Positions 22,858 to 33,433 of a stretch of 64,000 nt of DNA are shown piece by piece (the stretch's first letter is position 1; each line of letters starts with the position of its first letter). The position numbers were made by a program, and so were the translations under genes. Source of the stretch: Madurella fahalii. Taxonomy: Eukaryota > Ascomycota > Sordariomycetes > Sordariales. The stretch lies in the NCBI GenBank assembly GCA_029876055.1, contig CM056876.1:1550001-1614000 (forward strand), read 5' to 3'. A model generated the notes under the pieces. That model saw nothing but the letters and a program-made list of their open reading frames with translations, was not told the origin of the DNA and ran no database searches.

Positions 22858-24625
22858 TCATTGCCAGACGTTGGAGAACAGATCTTCGCCGCCAAAGCCC
22901 CCTGCCGGCTTGGAGGTGCTGCTGGTGTTTGCCGTCGTTGTGCTGCTCGTCCAGCCGCCAAACTCTTCGTCCGCCGCTACCTTGGGCGCGAACCCTCCCG
23001 ATGCACCGGGAACAATGGGCTGGCTCGCGAGTGAGCCCCATCCGAAATCGTTTGTCGCGGTGGTAGATGGTTTAGGCGGGGCCGGGTCAGCCTTGGGCGC
23101 TTCAGGCGTAGCCCACGCGTTACCGCCCCACACGTCAGCATTGGAAAGGTTGCCGGTGCTGAGCGAGCCGACGGTGCCTAGAGGGTTAGATGTCGCGGCA
23201 GATGTCGCAGCTGGCGGAGAAGGCTTGGGCTGGTTCGACGAGAGGTGAAAGACGGACGCGGAAGACGTTTTTGTTGTTGTGGTCGAGGTTGAGGTCGGCT
23301 GGGGAGCTGGCGCCGTGCTGGGCAGGGAAGGTGAGGAGAAGTCAAATAAGTCGCCTAGAGCTGCGGAAGGGGGCGCCGCGGCAGGTTTGGGTGCGGCTGC
23401 TGGTGATGTGACAGAACCCCAGGCCGATGTGTTCCCGACGGACCGTTTCTGCTGGTGAGTGGACGTTGCGGGCTTGGAATCGAAGAAGCTACCGCCACTC
23501 AAACCTGAGAATGCAGAGCTGCTCGACTGAGCCGCTGGACGGTGAGACGAGAATGTGCCAAGGCTAGAGAAGGCATCGTTTTGAGCAGGTTTAGGGGACA
23601 ACGAACTAGCAAAGCTCAGGTTGCTAAAGGCATCATTGAGTCCGCCAAATGAGTTCTGCGTCTGGCTCATGCTTGTTGGCGAGGACATCCCGCTGATAGA
23701 TCCAGAATGGGAATGGGAGGCCTGTTGAGGCGCAGGCTGGGGTCGCGGAGCCGTCGCATAAAGTGAGAGAATGGACTGTTTGAGATCGGGACGTGACTGG
23801 CCGCCATTACTGGCGGTTCCGGTCGTGCTTGCCGGCCGTGGCGGCGCCGCAGGTTCAGTGCCCAAGAAATCTAGTCCTAGGAGCGAGTCCTTCGTGCTAG
23901 TTGCCTTTGGCGGGGCAGGGCCAGATTTCGGAGGGACCTTCATGGCCGTCGGTCCGGTGCTGCTGGCTCTGAGCGGCGCAGGTGCCGGGGTTGGATCTCC
24001 CCCGATAAGATCAACCTGCGGGGCAGCGAGTGGCTGCGGGGCGGCAGTCTGACCAGCAGGCGCCTTGCGAAGTGACTCTCTCCGATCCACATTCTGCTTC
24101 TCCTTGACAACGCTGAGTGGAACGTCGTCGTCGGCTTCCGCATCGAGTGTCGAAGGATCGGGCATGGGCCCTTCCATCACCCATCTTTTCAGCTCGTACT
24201 TGGTGCGGATAAAGTTCTCGATCTTGGCCTCGGAAGGGACGTGGCCAGGCGCTAGCTTCGCTTCCCAGTACTTGTTGGCGCGCGCATTTCCCCAGTTAAG
24301 GATGCTCTGCAGTTGCTCGTCGGTCCAGGCATCGAGGTCGACCGACTTGACCCGGCTAATGTGGGTGCCCATTCCTCGGTGGATGCCTGAGCAGCGGATG
24401 CAAACGAAAACGCCGAGGTTCCAACTTGCCCATCTCGGATCTGGAACACGGGAAGATCAGTTGGCCGCTCGAGCACAGGAAGGCGAGGGAAACGGGGCGG
24501 TTCTCACGTTTGTTGCGCTTGCAGTCGGCGCACACTTTGTTAGGCTCTAATTTCAGGAGGTTCTTAATGGTTTGCTGGTTCTGCGCTGCGCGCTCGGCAG
24601 AAGGGTTTGGTGGCCGTCGAGACAT
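22858..24625 (-). CDS. age2: Age2/SMAP-type ArfGAP, 566 aa
   Basis: Exon 1 is 24625-24508 and exon 2 is 24440-22858. The 67 bp intron has donor GTGAGA and acceptor TTCCAG and falls inside the zinc finger. The N-terminal ~130 residues are an ArfGAP domain: CADC (Cys32, Cys35), then VCIRC (Cys53, Cys56) and the conserved Arg in SGIHRGMGTHISRVKSVDLD, followed by NKYWEAKL. All zinc ligands and the catalytic Arg (near 61) are present. The remaining ~430 residues are Ser/Pro/Ala/Gln-rich with short hydrophobic motifs (LLGLDFLG, GDLFDF, EDLFSNVW) like clathrin/adaptor-binding peptides of Age2 and SMAP proteins. It should stimulate GTP hydrolysis on Arf in traffic from the trans-Golgi network. It is convergent with sft1. 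Confidence 0.93.
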
Positions 24626-25533
24626 CGCCGGTGGCTACAATGTGCGAGGTTCGTGAATGATACGGTAAATTGTTGTTGCCAGCGGTCCGGGCGAGAAAGG
24701 GTTGAGGTGGGCTCGGAAACTTAGACCGACGGTGTCGCTCGGGAGTCGAAGTTGGCGACAAGTTGTCGTAGTCGACGGATTTACCGATAAGGTGTGGTAC
24801 CAAGCAACCTAAAATGGGCCTTAGGTAATGGGGCAAAAAGACACGCTAAACTGGCGGGGGCTTGTCTTGCCCTGCATATATGAATAACTTCCGATATCTG
24901 CATTCGTCGTGCTTGCACCTAAGCCAGCTGTCCAACCAAGAGACCAGAATGTGGTCAAGAGAGATTATTTGGCAGCTAATGCATCAGCACAAGATATGCG
25001 GAACCCAATGAATCAATGCCATAAACCCCATGCTCCGCAAGCGTTCTGCATAAACCGGCTACCGTGTGTCCCGCTAATATTGCTGTACCCGAGAGAAATA
25101 ATCCTCAGCGGGGTCGGGAGATACCTGATGGAGTTATCTCCTGGGTAGCTATCATGCGTACCTCCATTATCACTGCAGCCGGAGTCCAGAAAATGTATCG
25201 TCTTTATTAGGTAGTTTGACCAACCGAGTCTAGTGCAAGGCAGATTAATCGCTATAGAGCCTGGACCGGGACCAGACAGGGAGAGTACCCCAAGTGGCCG
25301 CAAGTCTGACGCAAGCCTCTCTAGAATTAGTGATAAAAAAGCACAGCCAATGTTGATTCCAAACCCCAGCCGAAGCTGCTATGTCTCAGCAAGGCAACAG
25401 TGATTTGTCACTGCTGATCTCTCTGTATCATACACATTAACTACGCTGGAATAATAACCCAACTTGAGCAACTGAACGTAAAAGATAAAAACCCCACACG
25501 CACTCAATCTCTCACCTCATCGCATCAGTCTTT
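24626..25533. other. Divergent promoter region between age2 and msrB
   Basis: About 900 bp with no supported gene; it should hold both promoters. The half nearest the msrB gene is AT-richer. Confidence 0.55.
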
Positions 25534-26242
25534 ATGCGTTCAACCCTCTTCCGCGTCCTGCGCACTCTCCCAAACCCCATACGGCCTGGAGCCTTCAGAA
25601 CGCACCCCCGACCTGCCACCAAGCTACAGTCAATGTCATTCCTCAGTGCCTTATTCGGTTCCTCTGCCTCTAACAACACCAAAACCAACAACATGACGTC
25701 ATATCCCGACCAGCGCACGCCAGATGAGTGGCGCGCCGTCCTCAACAAAGGTACTTAACATCTACCTCTCATCTCACCTCGGCCCCGCTTTATGGCCGCG
25801 CATCATCACAACGGCTATACTAAACATCTGGGAAAAACCCATAGAGCAATTCCGCATCCTCCGTGAGAAAGGCACCGAGCCCCCGGGCTCAGGCAAATAC
25901 GACAAGCATTACCCGTCGTCGGGCGTGTACGCCTGCGCGGGGTGCGCGGCGCCCCTGTACAAGGCCAGCCACAAGTTCTCGTCGGGCTGCGGCTGGCCGG
26001 CCTACTTCGACAGCATCCCCGGCGCCGTGGTACGGCATGAGGACCGCGCCTTCGGCATGCTCCGCACCGAGATCGTGTGCGCCAACTGCGGCGGGCATCT
26101 GGGCCACGTGTTCAAGGGCCAAGGGTTCCCCACGCCGACTGACGAGAGGCATTGCGTGAATAGCATTTCGTTGACTTTCACTGACGAAGGGGGCGACGAG
26201 GGCAAGGGTGGGGATGGTGATAAGGGCGAGAGTAAAGCTTAA
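25534..26242 (+). CDS. msrB: Methionine-R-sulfoxide reductase (MsrB), 204 aa
   Basis: Exon 1 is 25534-25750 and exon 2 is 25845-26242. The 94 bp intron has donor GTACTT, branch CTAAAC and acceptor CATAG, in phase 1. The core matches MsrB: TEPPGSGKYDKHYPSSGVYAC, two zinc-binding pairs (CAGC and CANC), SGCGWPAYFDSI, GGHLGHVF and the catalytic cysteine in ERHCVNSISL. It reduces free or protein-bound methionine-R-sulfoxide and so repairs oxidative damage. The first ~53 residues precede the domain and are rich in Arg, Ser, Thr and Pro with almost no acidic residues, which resembles a mitochondrial targeting sequence. In-frame Met codons at 34 and 54 would give forms lacking it. The C-terminus is a Gly/Asp/Glu/Lys-rich tail. 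Confidence 0.93.
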
Positions 26243-26561
26243 GGGCTCGAATTGTTGGGTGTATATGCGCGTGTAGGGGAGAGAGGGGCCGATCAAGTGT
26301 ACCTCATGAAGCCAGACAAAGTGACCGGTAACTTGCCGTCCAGTCGGAAAACTTCTTCCTGTTTGCTTGCTGCATCACGAAAGACGCTATACAACGGAGA
26401 TGATCACATCAGGCAAGAGACCTACCAATTTCCGAGTTGAATGCCCATGGGTCTCCTTTACTACCGAGTTCATTTTCCAACATGCATTACTGTAATAAAC
26501 CTCAGAAAGCACCTAGCTCAGCAACTTGACTTCCGCATTGCACTTATGCCGGCTTGGCTTG
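26243..26561. other. Convergent 3' region
   Basis: About 320 bp between the msrB stop and the stop of the minus-strand gene at 26562. No additional gene was seen. Confidence 0.6.
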
Positions 26562-28325
26562 CTACAGAGCAAGGCCGCTGGTCTGCAGCTCCCTCATCTT
26601 TTGCACAGTGGAAGCCACGATTTCATTCCAGCGCTGCATGAATCCCGCTTCATATTTTGACAGTGCGCCGTGCATATCCTCTGGACTCTCAATGGACGCT
26701 GTCTCCATAGCTCCCTTGACCATAAAATCGTCCCATACTTTGCTCACTTCACACAGCCCTTCATGATGAGCCTGAGACAGTCGTAGCAGCCAGTCATCCC
26801 TAACTTCTTGCTTAGCTAACTCTTCGATCGAAACAGGACTAGAACGCATGCCGTAGGTATAACCTATAGAACCTTGACCATTCGGTGTGGGCTCAGGCTG
26901 CGAGAACGATAACTGGGAAAATCCTCCCGTCGAGCTGGGAGGAGAGGGCGGGTTCATTCCTTTAGTTTTGGTCTCCAAAATATTGGTGAACCTCGTCCCC
27001 GTCCCGGTGAATCCAGGCAGCCCTTGCGCGAAGCCTGGAACCCAACTATCATCCATTGTTTGTGCCCGTTTCAGTCTTGCAAGGTCCCCAGCACCTGCTT
27101 GTACAACGTCCAAGGTATACGGTGGCCCCATTGGTGGTGACAGAACGCACGCATTTTGTTGTCCGGGATTATAGAGGCTGGTATCGGCACTGGGGGCCAT
27201 TGAGGGCACTGAAGTAGTGCCAACGGGTCGCAAACCCGATAATTGTCTCTGGCCAAGGTAAATATCTCCTCGGCCGAGGGTTTTGTCAAAGTGTTTTGAG
27301 ACAGTGTAGAGTCTGGGGCCATGACTTTCTAGGATCGTTGAAGTCCTCCTCAGCCTTGGCTGCCCGGAAGAGGCTGAGCTTATTTTGCTGACTTTGTAGA
27401 TGCCTTCGCCCAGAACACCAGGTATTCCAATAGTTGTTGCTGGCCGCGACGGCAAAAATGCTGGCGACCAAGGCCGCTGGTCTGGCTGCAAGTTAGAATA
27501 CGATCCTATCGGCTGGCTAAGGGGTCGATAAGAAGTTGCCGCATATGGTTGACTTTCTGTAAATAGCGAGTGTTGGTTCTGAGGTCCTGAAAGTGTGGCC
27601 AAAGGGGAATTGGAGCTGCTCAGCTGTCGCGGGCCGCTCAGTGACCCGAAGCCCGGCGACAAGGTCTTGTCTGGCACTCCCAGAAATCCAGGGGGAAGTT
27701 CTGGGGCAGGCATGTGATCCCTACTGTCTCGTTCATATTCGATATCGAGGCCCAATGCCTTGAGCTCGCTGAAGACTGCCTGGAAGTCGGATCGATTTTG
27801 CAACCTGATCCTCAGCCTACGGATGCTCTGAACACGCTACTGGTAGTGAGCGGGAGAAGCAACAGAAACGAAGCCCATGGGCGCTCTCACATTCTCTACT
27901 CCATGCGGATATCGGAAAGTAAACGAGTCTTCCGAGGGCAGGCAACTAATAGAGTGCTGAAGTACGGGGTCGATCGCCGTCGGAAGTTGTTTGAAGCTGC
28001 TGAGATCGAACTTTACCTGATGTACCATGTTTAGAGCACATCCGAACAAAGAGAGTCTCTTGAAACAAACAAGTTCATCTGCCCTGTCCTTAACATGCAC
28101 CATTAAAAAATGGCGCCAGACGGGTACACGTGGCCGTGACGCTGTGTATGGCCTGCGGGGAGGGAGCTCGAGCTGGGGTTTTAGCACAAGCTGAGGCTTC
28201 TGGTACACGTCTGGCTTCTCATCGACGCGGATGCTCTCCAAGTCAAAGCGGAGTATGGCCCGCCGAGTAGGTGCTGGGTTCTGCGACGACGGCATCTTTG
28301 ATGTGGATTGGGCGGGTGGTTTCAT
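26562..28325 (-). CDS. Hypothetical protein, weakly Rec114-like, 569 aa (541 if a 3n intron is removed)
   Basis: Exon 1 starts at ATG 28325 and ends at 27891. The intron is 27890-27837 (donor GTGAGA, acceptor AGTAG, phase 0), and exon 2 runs to the stop at 26562. Within exon 1, 28100-28017 is 84 bp with GT-AG ends and a CTCTAAAC branch-like site but no in-frame stop. It may be a second intron, and it encodes an odd Cys/Leu-rich insert. The N-terminal ~150 residues look folded (RAILRFDLESIRV, PVWRHFLM, VKFDLSSFKQLPTAI, then after the intron VQSIRRLRIRLQNRSDFQAV). The middle is long, Ser/Pro/Gly-rich and disordered. The C-terminus is helical (FMQRWNEIVASTVQKMREL). A small N-terminal domain, disordered middle and C-terminal helix is the layout of Rec114, a meiotic double-strand-break factor. 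That assignment is tentative. Confidence 0.7.
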
Positions 28326-29117
28326 TAAAGGTACCGCACGTGAAGGGCTAGGAGCTCAGAAATCCGACACTCATGTGCACAGTTTCGCGAGAATGTTTCA
28401 GAGATTGCAGGAGTATGAAGTACCATGAGTTGTTTAAAAACCCAATGTACGGAAGGAGCTACCAATGGCGCTTACCCCCATTTCCAAGCACAACCTTCCG
28501 TTCAAGTAGAATCTCGTTGCGTCCGTAAAACATCGGTTTAATAACATCGACACCTGTTCAGTCAAACATTTAGGCATCAATTGTTCTTCCTGAACACCAA
28601 AGAAGATGAAGATCGCTGAGGCCTTATCCAGTTCCGCTAGGCGGATGATGAGTGAATCGACCGAGCTACGGGCCGCGCCTAGAAACAAAGCGCAAAATAA
28701 CTGTAAACCATCACGCAAAGTAAGATAATTTAACATAGTTTCTGAATTGATATGCTCAAGGTTTCAAGTCATTGTTAAGACGGGTGATGTTGATGCGACT
28801 AATTCTGGTGGTTGACAGCAAGGAAGACCATGCGGGTGGTCTGTGCATCGACGCTAGGCAAGGGGCATGAGGCCCAAGGCCGCTAAAAAATTCCCCGTGC
28901 ACGAGCCAATTGCAAGCGCACCTCAGCTGCAGCCTCGCGTCGAATCCGAACATTTCGCAAACCATCACTGCAATCAAATCCGCCTCATCACGGCGCGTCT
29001 TGCTACCACTTGTCGCATACCCGGCACTCGACTGCAACTCCTCTTCCAGACGCCAACTGATACTGATACGCGCATTGAGTCTCACACCGGCCCCGCGCCG
29101 CTTCTAGATGCGCCAAA
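28326..29117. other. Divergent promoter region upstream of rsc9
   Basis: About 790 bp with no supported gene. The last ~250 bp before rsc9 are C-rich and probably its 5' leader. Confidence 0.55.
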
Positions 29118-32100
29118 ATGGCGCCGACAAAACCCACCATCGAGCATACCGTCGATAGAACACCCGAATATGAGAAGTTCATCGACGATCTGCGCGTCTT
29201 CCACGAGAAGCGCGGCACAAATTTCGACCCGGAACCCAAGATGGGAAACATCACCGTTGACCTTCTTAAGCTCTTCAAATACATCATTGAGCACGGGGGC
29301 TATGACAAAGTGTCGGACGAGAAGCTCATGTGGCGGAAGATGTGCGAAGGCCTGGGCCTGATGCGTCACAACGCGCCTGCAGACGCGTACACCTTGAAGC
29401 AAATATTTTACAAGAACCTTGCCGCGTACGAGATCAAGACGATACACAACAAGGAACCTCCCCCGCCCGAAATCCTCGAATTCACGACCGCCAAGGGCGG
29501 CTCTTTGTTGACCAGGACACTCGAAACCTTCCAGGCCAAAACCAAAGCAGATAGAGAGGAGTCCACAGAGGACGGCACACCTAGTAGGGAGCGCCGTGCC
29601 GAGGAGACCCCAGGTTCCGGGCGAGCGTCGCGCGGTCTGAGAGAAGCCCCAACACCAAGGGTCATTTTCCACCCGGACACCAACTCGTCCAGACCGACCC
29701 GGCATGCATCCGGCCAGCATGCCTCGGCCTCTGGTTCGGCTTCCCATTCCCAGCAGCAGCAACAGTCCCACCATAATTCGCGTTCACACGGTACCACGTC
29801 GATGCCGCTACACGCTCAGAGCCACCCCCACCCGAGTCTCCGAGGCGCGTCGCATTATTACGACCCTCCAGGACCCGACGCGAACAATCCGCTGATGCAG
29901 AGCTACCAGCCACCACCCCTACAGCAGGTGCAGTTACGTATCGTGGACACGCCAGCGAGTAATCCGGAACTCTTCGCCAGGAAGCAGCGGCTCTTGCGGC
30001 AGCCGGTTGCCGCGGCGCCCAATCCGGGGGCTCTTCTGCGTGCTTCCATCCCTCAAGGTAAGCTTTCCGAAATTAAATATCGCTATCTTCATGGCTGGAA
30101 GTTGCCCTAACACCGCCTAGGAACCCTTGACGGACCGAATATCTACGAGCGATGTCTTCTGGCCCTTCGCTCTGGTATTCAAGCAGAACAGGCATTCGGC
30201 CTAAACCACCTGGTCAAGATCTCGTTCGAGCGCGGTGATAAGTACAAATTCTCGCAATTCAGTGGGCTCGCCGAGGGCTTGACCGAGTTTGCCCTGGGCA
30301 TTGGAAACTTGTTCTACGACGTTGACTGGACTATCTCTAACGATCCCGACTTTGACGAAGGCGAAATCGGCGAGCTCGATGGAATCAACGGCTCAGCCGA
30401 CATCCTCGAAAGGATTGCACGGCTCAAACCCAAAGATGTGCAGGACAATTTCCAGCCGGCTGAATTCACCGACAAGCTGACGTTGATCATCGAGGCGGTC
30501 CTAACAATCAGGAATATGGTCATGCTGCCGGACAATGCGTGGTTTCTGGCTGACTGTCTACCGATCAAGGACCTTCTATGCATCCTTCTACACCTCCCGC
30601 CTCTAGACCTTGTCGTGGAGCTGAAGCACTTTGCTCTCGACATCGCCGAGCAGATCACTCCATATCTAACCCTGGACTCTGAAGACCCGCTCTACAAGAC
30701 ATTACTTGCGCAACTCGAGTCCACGGACCGCGGAATCATTCTCACGGCGCTTCGAGCCATTGGACGTATCGCCATGCACCATCCTACTGAGACCAATAAG
30801 CTGGGCGGCGTGCCGCCGTCTACCTTGCAGCGTCTCATGGACTGGCTCCTGCTGAACGACGACGAGCTCCTGGACGCCTGTCTTGACTTCCTATACCAGT
30901 ACACCGCCGTTGTTCCCAACCTTGACGTCATGTTAGCGAACACCAATGTCGAGCATCTCGTGACACACCTGGTCCGACTGCTCTCCCACGGGGCGAAGCG
31001 CTCCCACCGAGAGATCGTCGTGAGCGAGGCCCGGCTTGCCTTCGAGCCGCCATCGGAGGAGGTCGTCCCAATCCCTAAGGATCTGCTGGAGCGGCTCCTT
31101 GCTATGGAAGAACCCGAACGGTGTTACGCATGGCTACGTTGTTTCTTTGAGGAAGACCCCGACTCGCAAATCACGCAGATTGCCATCTGGCAAGCATACA
31201 ACGCTGCGTTCCTCGAACCTCTGAAGCGCAAGGGCCGCATCATGATTCTTGCGCCCGAATTCATTCGGCACATTAGCACTGTCCATCAGAGCGCAGGCGC
31301 CCAGGTGATCCGCGAAGGACCTATGGGAGAGGTTCAGAAGTTCATCATGCGAGGAATCCGCCCGAGGTCCTACCCGATCACCCCGGAAGGACGCGGCTAC
31401 TTCCAATGCCAGTGGCAACGCTCGCCGGACCAGCCGGTCAAATGCGGGGCGTGGAACCTCACGGCCGAAAAGATGTGGGAGCACATCCTCGCCGACCACG
31501 TGCGCGAAACCCCCCGGGAGGATGGAAAATACCACAACCGCGAAGGCACCTTTGCCTGCGTCTGGAACGGCTGCACCAGGTACCGCGAGCCGAGCAGCCT
31601 GCATCTCGCGCAGTTCATGACGCACATCAAGACGCACCTCAAAGCCGAAGAGGCGCGGCATTCGCTCCAGCATCAGCAACAACAACAGCAACAACAGCAA
31701 CAGCAACAGCCCGGCGGCGCCGGCGGCGACCACCCGCCATCTTCCTCGCACGGCCCCGCCGTCGCCTCTCCTAAGCGGGCCTCGTCGTCCTCGTCATCCT
31801 CATCCTCCTCGTCCTCCAAACAACCCCGCGTCTTGAAGCCGGCCAAGACCATCACCCTCACGTACGAGGAGACGGCTAGCGTGCGCGACGAGCGCAACCC
31901 CAACGCGCCCCCGCAGGCGGCGGGGATCCCGCTCTCGGCGGTGCTGATCCTCAGGAATATCGCGCGCAACGTGGTCAAGACGGCGGCCGAGGAGAGGCTG
32001 TTGAAGAAGGCGAATGGCAGTGCTGCCGCTAGCACTGGTGCGGCCGAGGGAGGGGGAGGTAAGAGTGGGGGCGGGGGTTGGGGCGGGGATGGCGATGGCG

Positions 32101-32285
32101 TTGGCGATGGTGGGAAGGGCGATGAACAGGAGCTCGGGTGGAACGAGAGGCTCTTCAGGCCGCTCATGCCCCGCCTGTGGGAGGTGTTTACCGAGAACCG
32201 GCTGCTGGCGCCGTACGTGACGAGTTTGTTTCAGTTGCTGGAGAGGGAGAAGGATGGCGGGGGTTGGGGGTTTGCGGGGGTGTGA
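29118..32285 (+). CDS. rsc9: Rsc9-like subunit of the RSC/SWI-SNF chromatin remodeller, 1034 aa
   Basis: Exon 1 is 29118-30057 and exon 2 is 30121-32285. The 63 bp intron has donor GTAAGC, branch CTAAC and acceptor CTAG. Residues ~15-115 are an ARID DNA-binding domain (EYEKFIDDLRVFHEKRGTNF, then LLKLFKYIIEHGGYDKVSD). A Gln/His/Ser-rich disordered stretch follows. After the intron comes an RFX-like/ARM helical region (YERCLLALRSGIQAEQAFGL and long Leu-rich helices to about residue 690). Next are two zinc-finger-like segments (YFQCQWQRSPDQPVKCGAW, and the C2H2-type FACVWNGCTR with HIKTH). The C-terminal part has Gln12, Ser and Gly homopolymers. ARID plus ARM-like plus C2H2 is the order known for fungal Rsc9 and animal ARID2. 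It is a nuclear subunit that helps target nucleosome remodelling. Confidence 0.92.
31674..31709 (+). repeat. Polyglutamine (CAG/CAA) tract in rsc9
   Basis: Twelve consecutive Gln codons of mixed CAG and CAA, about residues 830-842 of the protein, followed by Gly- and Ser-rich tracts. It lies after the C2H2 segment, in a region likely to be disordered. Confidence 0.9.
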
Positions 32286-33082
32286 GAGTGGATAGGGGTT
32301 TGACAGTTCTGGCCCCGTCCTTATTCGTTTGTGTGTGTGTGTGGGGGGGGGGGGGGGGGGGGGGGGCCGGGTTCGGAAGTGGTGAATTCTTCTTTCGGGG
32401 GGTGGGTTGGGTTTTGTTTGGGTGGGTGGATAGGTGGACGGGGACGGGCGGGTACCTTTGGTAGGCCAAGGCGTCAAGACTGGATGGATGGATGGATGGT
32501 AGCGGAATTAATTCTAGGACCGGATTATGATTACCGAACCCTATTGCGTCTATTCCTGGGAAGTTTGGAGGCGTTCGCTACTTAGCAGTGCGTCAACTTG
32601 GAGGGGAGTGCATCAGTCAGTCCGGATCGATCAGATCAATTGGAGGGAACAAGGCAGACAAAATCCGAGGATGGGAACCGATGGCTTTTGTCTAGATTTT
32701 CTACCCATGATAAAGGAAACGAGCGCATTGCCTCTTTCGTATACACTATGTTACTTCCTGTTCTTCTATCTCGTATGTCTGACAGCGATGAGGGAGGCGC
32801 ACGAGGCAATGGCTTGGTTATCTTTCCGTACTCTGGCCGATTGCGTCTGTTCTGTCCGATGTGATGGGCGTGTGGATCAGCCCGTCCCAGTCGTCGGAAA
32901 CGACGGGCCAGGCCGGGGCGTCATGCTTGTCGAGATGTGCGTATCGTAATGCAATGCACAGCGAGGATCTTCCAGCGGCCGCGAAGGAGGCAGGCCGATC
33001 TGTACGACCTATGCCAAGGGGGGTCTCCTTTCCTAGGGGGGTCACGTATGCGTCATGATACCTGCAGTGAGCTTTCAGACTT
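32286..33082. other. Convergent intergenic region downstream of rsc9
   Basis: It holds the rsc9 3' flank with a GT repeat and a G24 run, and T/G-rich sequence to about 32460. No gene was supported between 32460 and 33082. Confidence 0.55.
32343..32366. repeat. G24 homopolymer after a short (GT)n tract
   Basis: 24 consecutive guanines preceded by a GTGTGTGT tract, about 60 bp after the rsc9 stop codon and therefore probably in its 3' untranslated region. Its true length may be uncertain because such runs are often miscalled. Confidence 0.85.
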
Positions 33083-33433
33083 TCAAAGTCGGAGGTTCCA
33101 GACCCGGCAATCTGCTATGGTCTCGGCCTCAACCAGGGGCTCCCGTTCTTGCTGGCGCAGTGCAGCGGTAAGCCAGGCGTCGTTTAAAGGCTGCGCGATG
33201 CGCACCAGAGACAAGCGGGCTGCAGAAAGATGACGATGCTGACTTTTGTGTGGTGTGGTCCGAGCTCGGTTCGCCAGGGGTAGTTTTGCCGTGCCTGCCC
33301 AGCGGTGGCGACTTGTGATGCTATCGTGAGATCTGGGGAAGCAGGCTTCGATTGGTAACGCGCCGTTTTGCTTACCGAACTGCTGGAAATGCGGTTGCTG
33401 CGGTGGCGGCTCGCTTGAACGCGGGAGCGACAT
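33083..33433 (-). CDS. Possible very small two-exon gene, 64 aa
   Basis: ATG 33433-33431 opens a 58 bp exon (to 33376) reading MSLPRSSEPPPQQPHFQQF, followed by a consensus donor GTAAGC at 33375. A strong acceptor (TTTCTGCAG) ends at 33220, and exon 2 (33219-33083) reads RLSLVRIAQPLNDAWLTAAL and on to TGA. Phases agree (1 then 2). The intron is 156 bp and is itself open in this frame, so the evidence is the splice consensus and the change of composition. The intron translation is Arg/His-rich and unnatural, while the two exons look like normal protein. The product would be a Pro/Gln-rich leader plus one amphipathic helix. I do not recognise it; similar tiny proteins occur as subunits of larger complexes, which is only inference. 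Confidence 0.4.
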   Translation of the reverse strand: MSLPRSSEPPPQQPHFQQFGKQNGALPIEACFPRSHDSITSRHRWAGTAKLPLANRARTTPHKSQHRHLSAARLSLVRIAQPLNDAWLTAALRQQEREPLVEAETIADCRVWNLRL

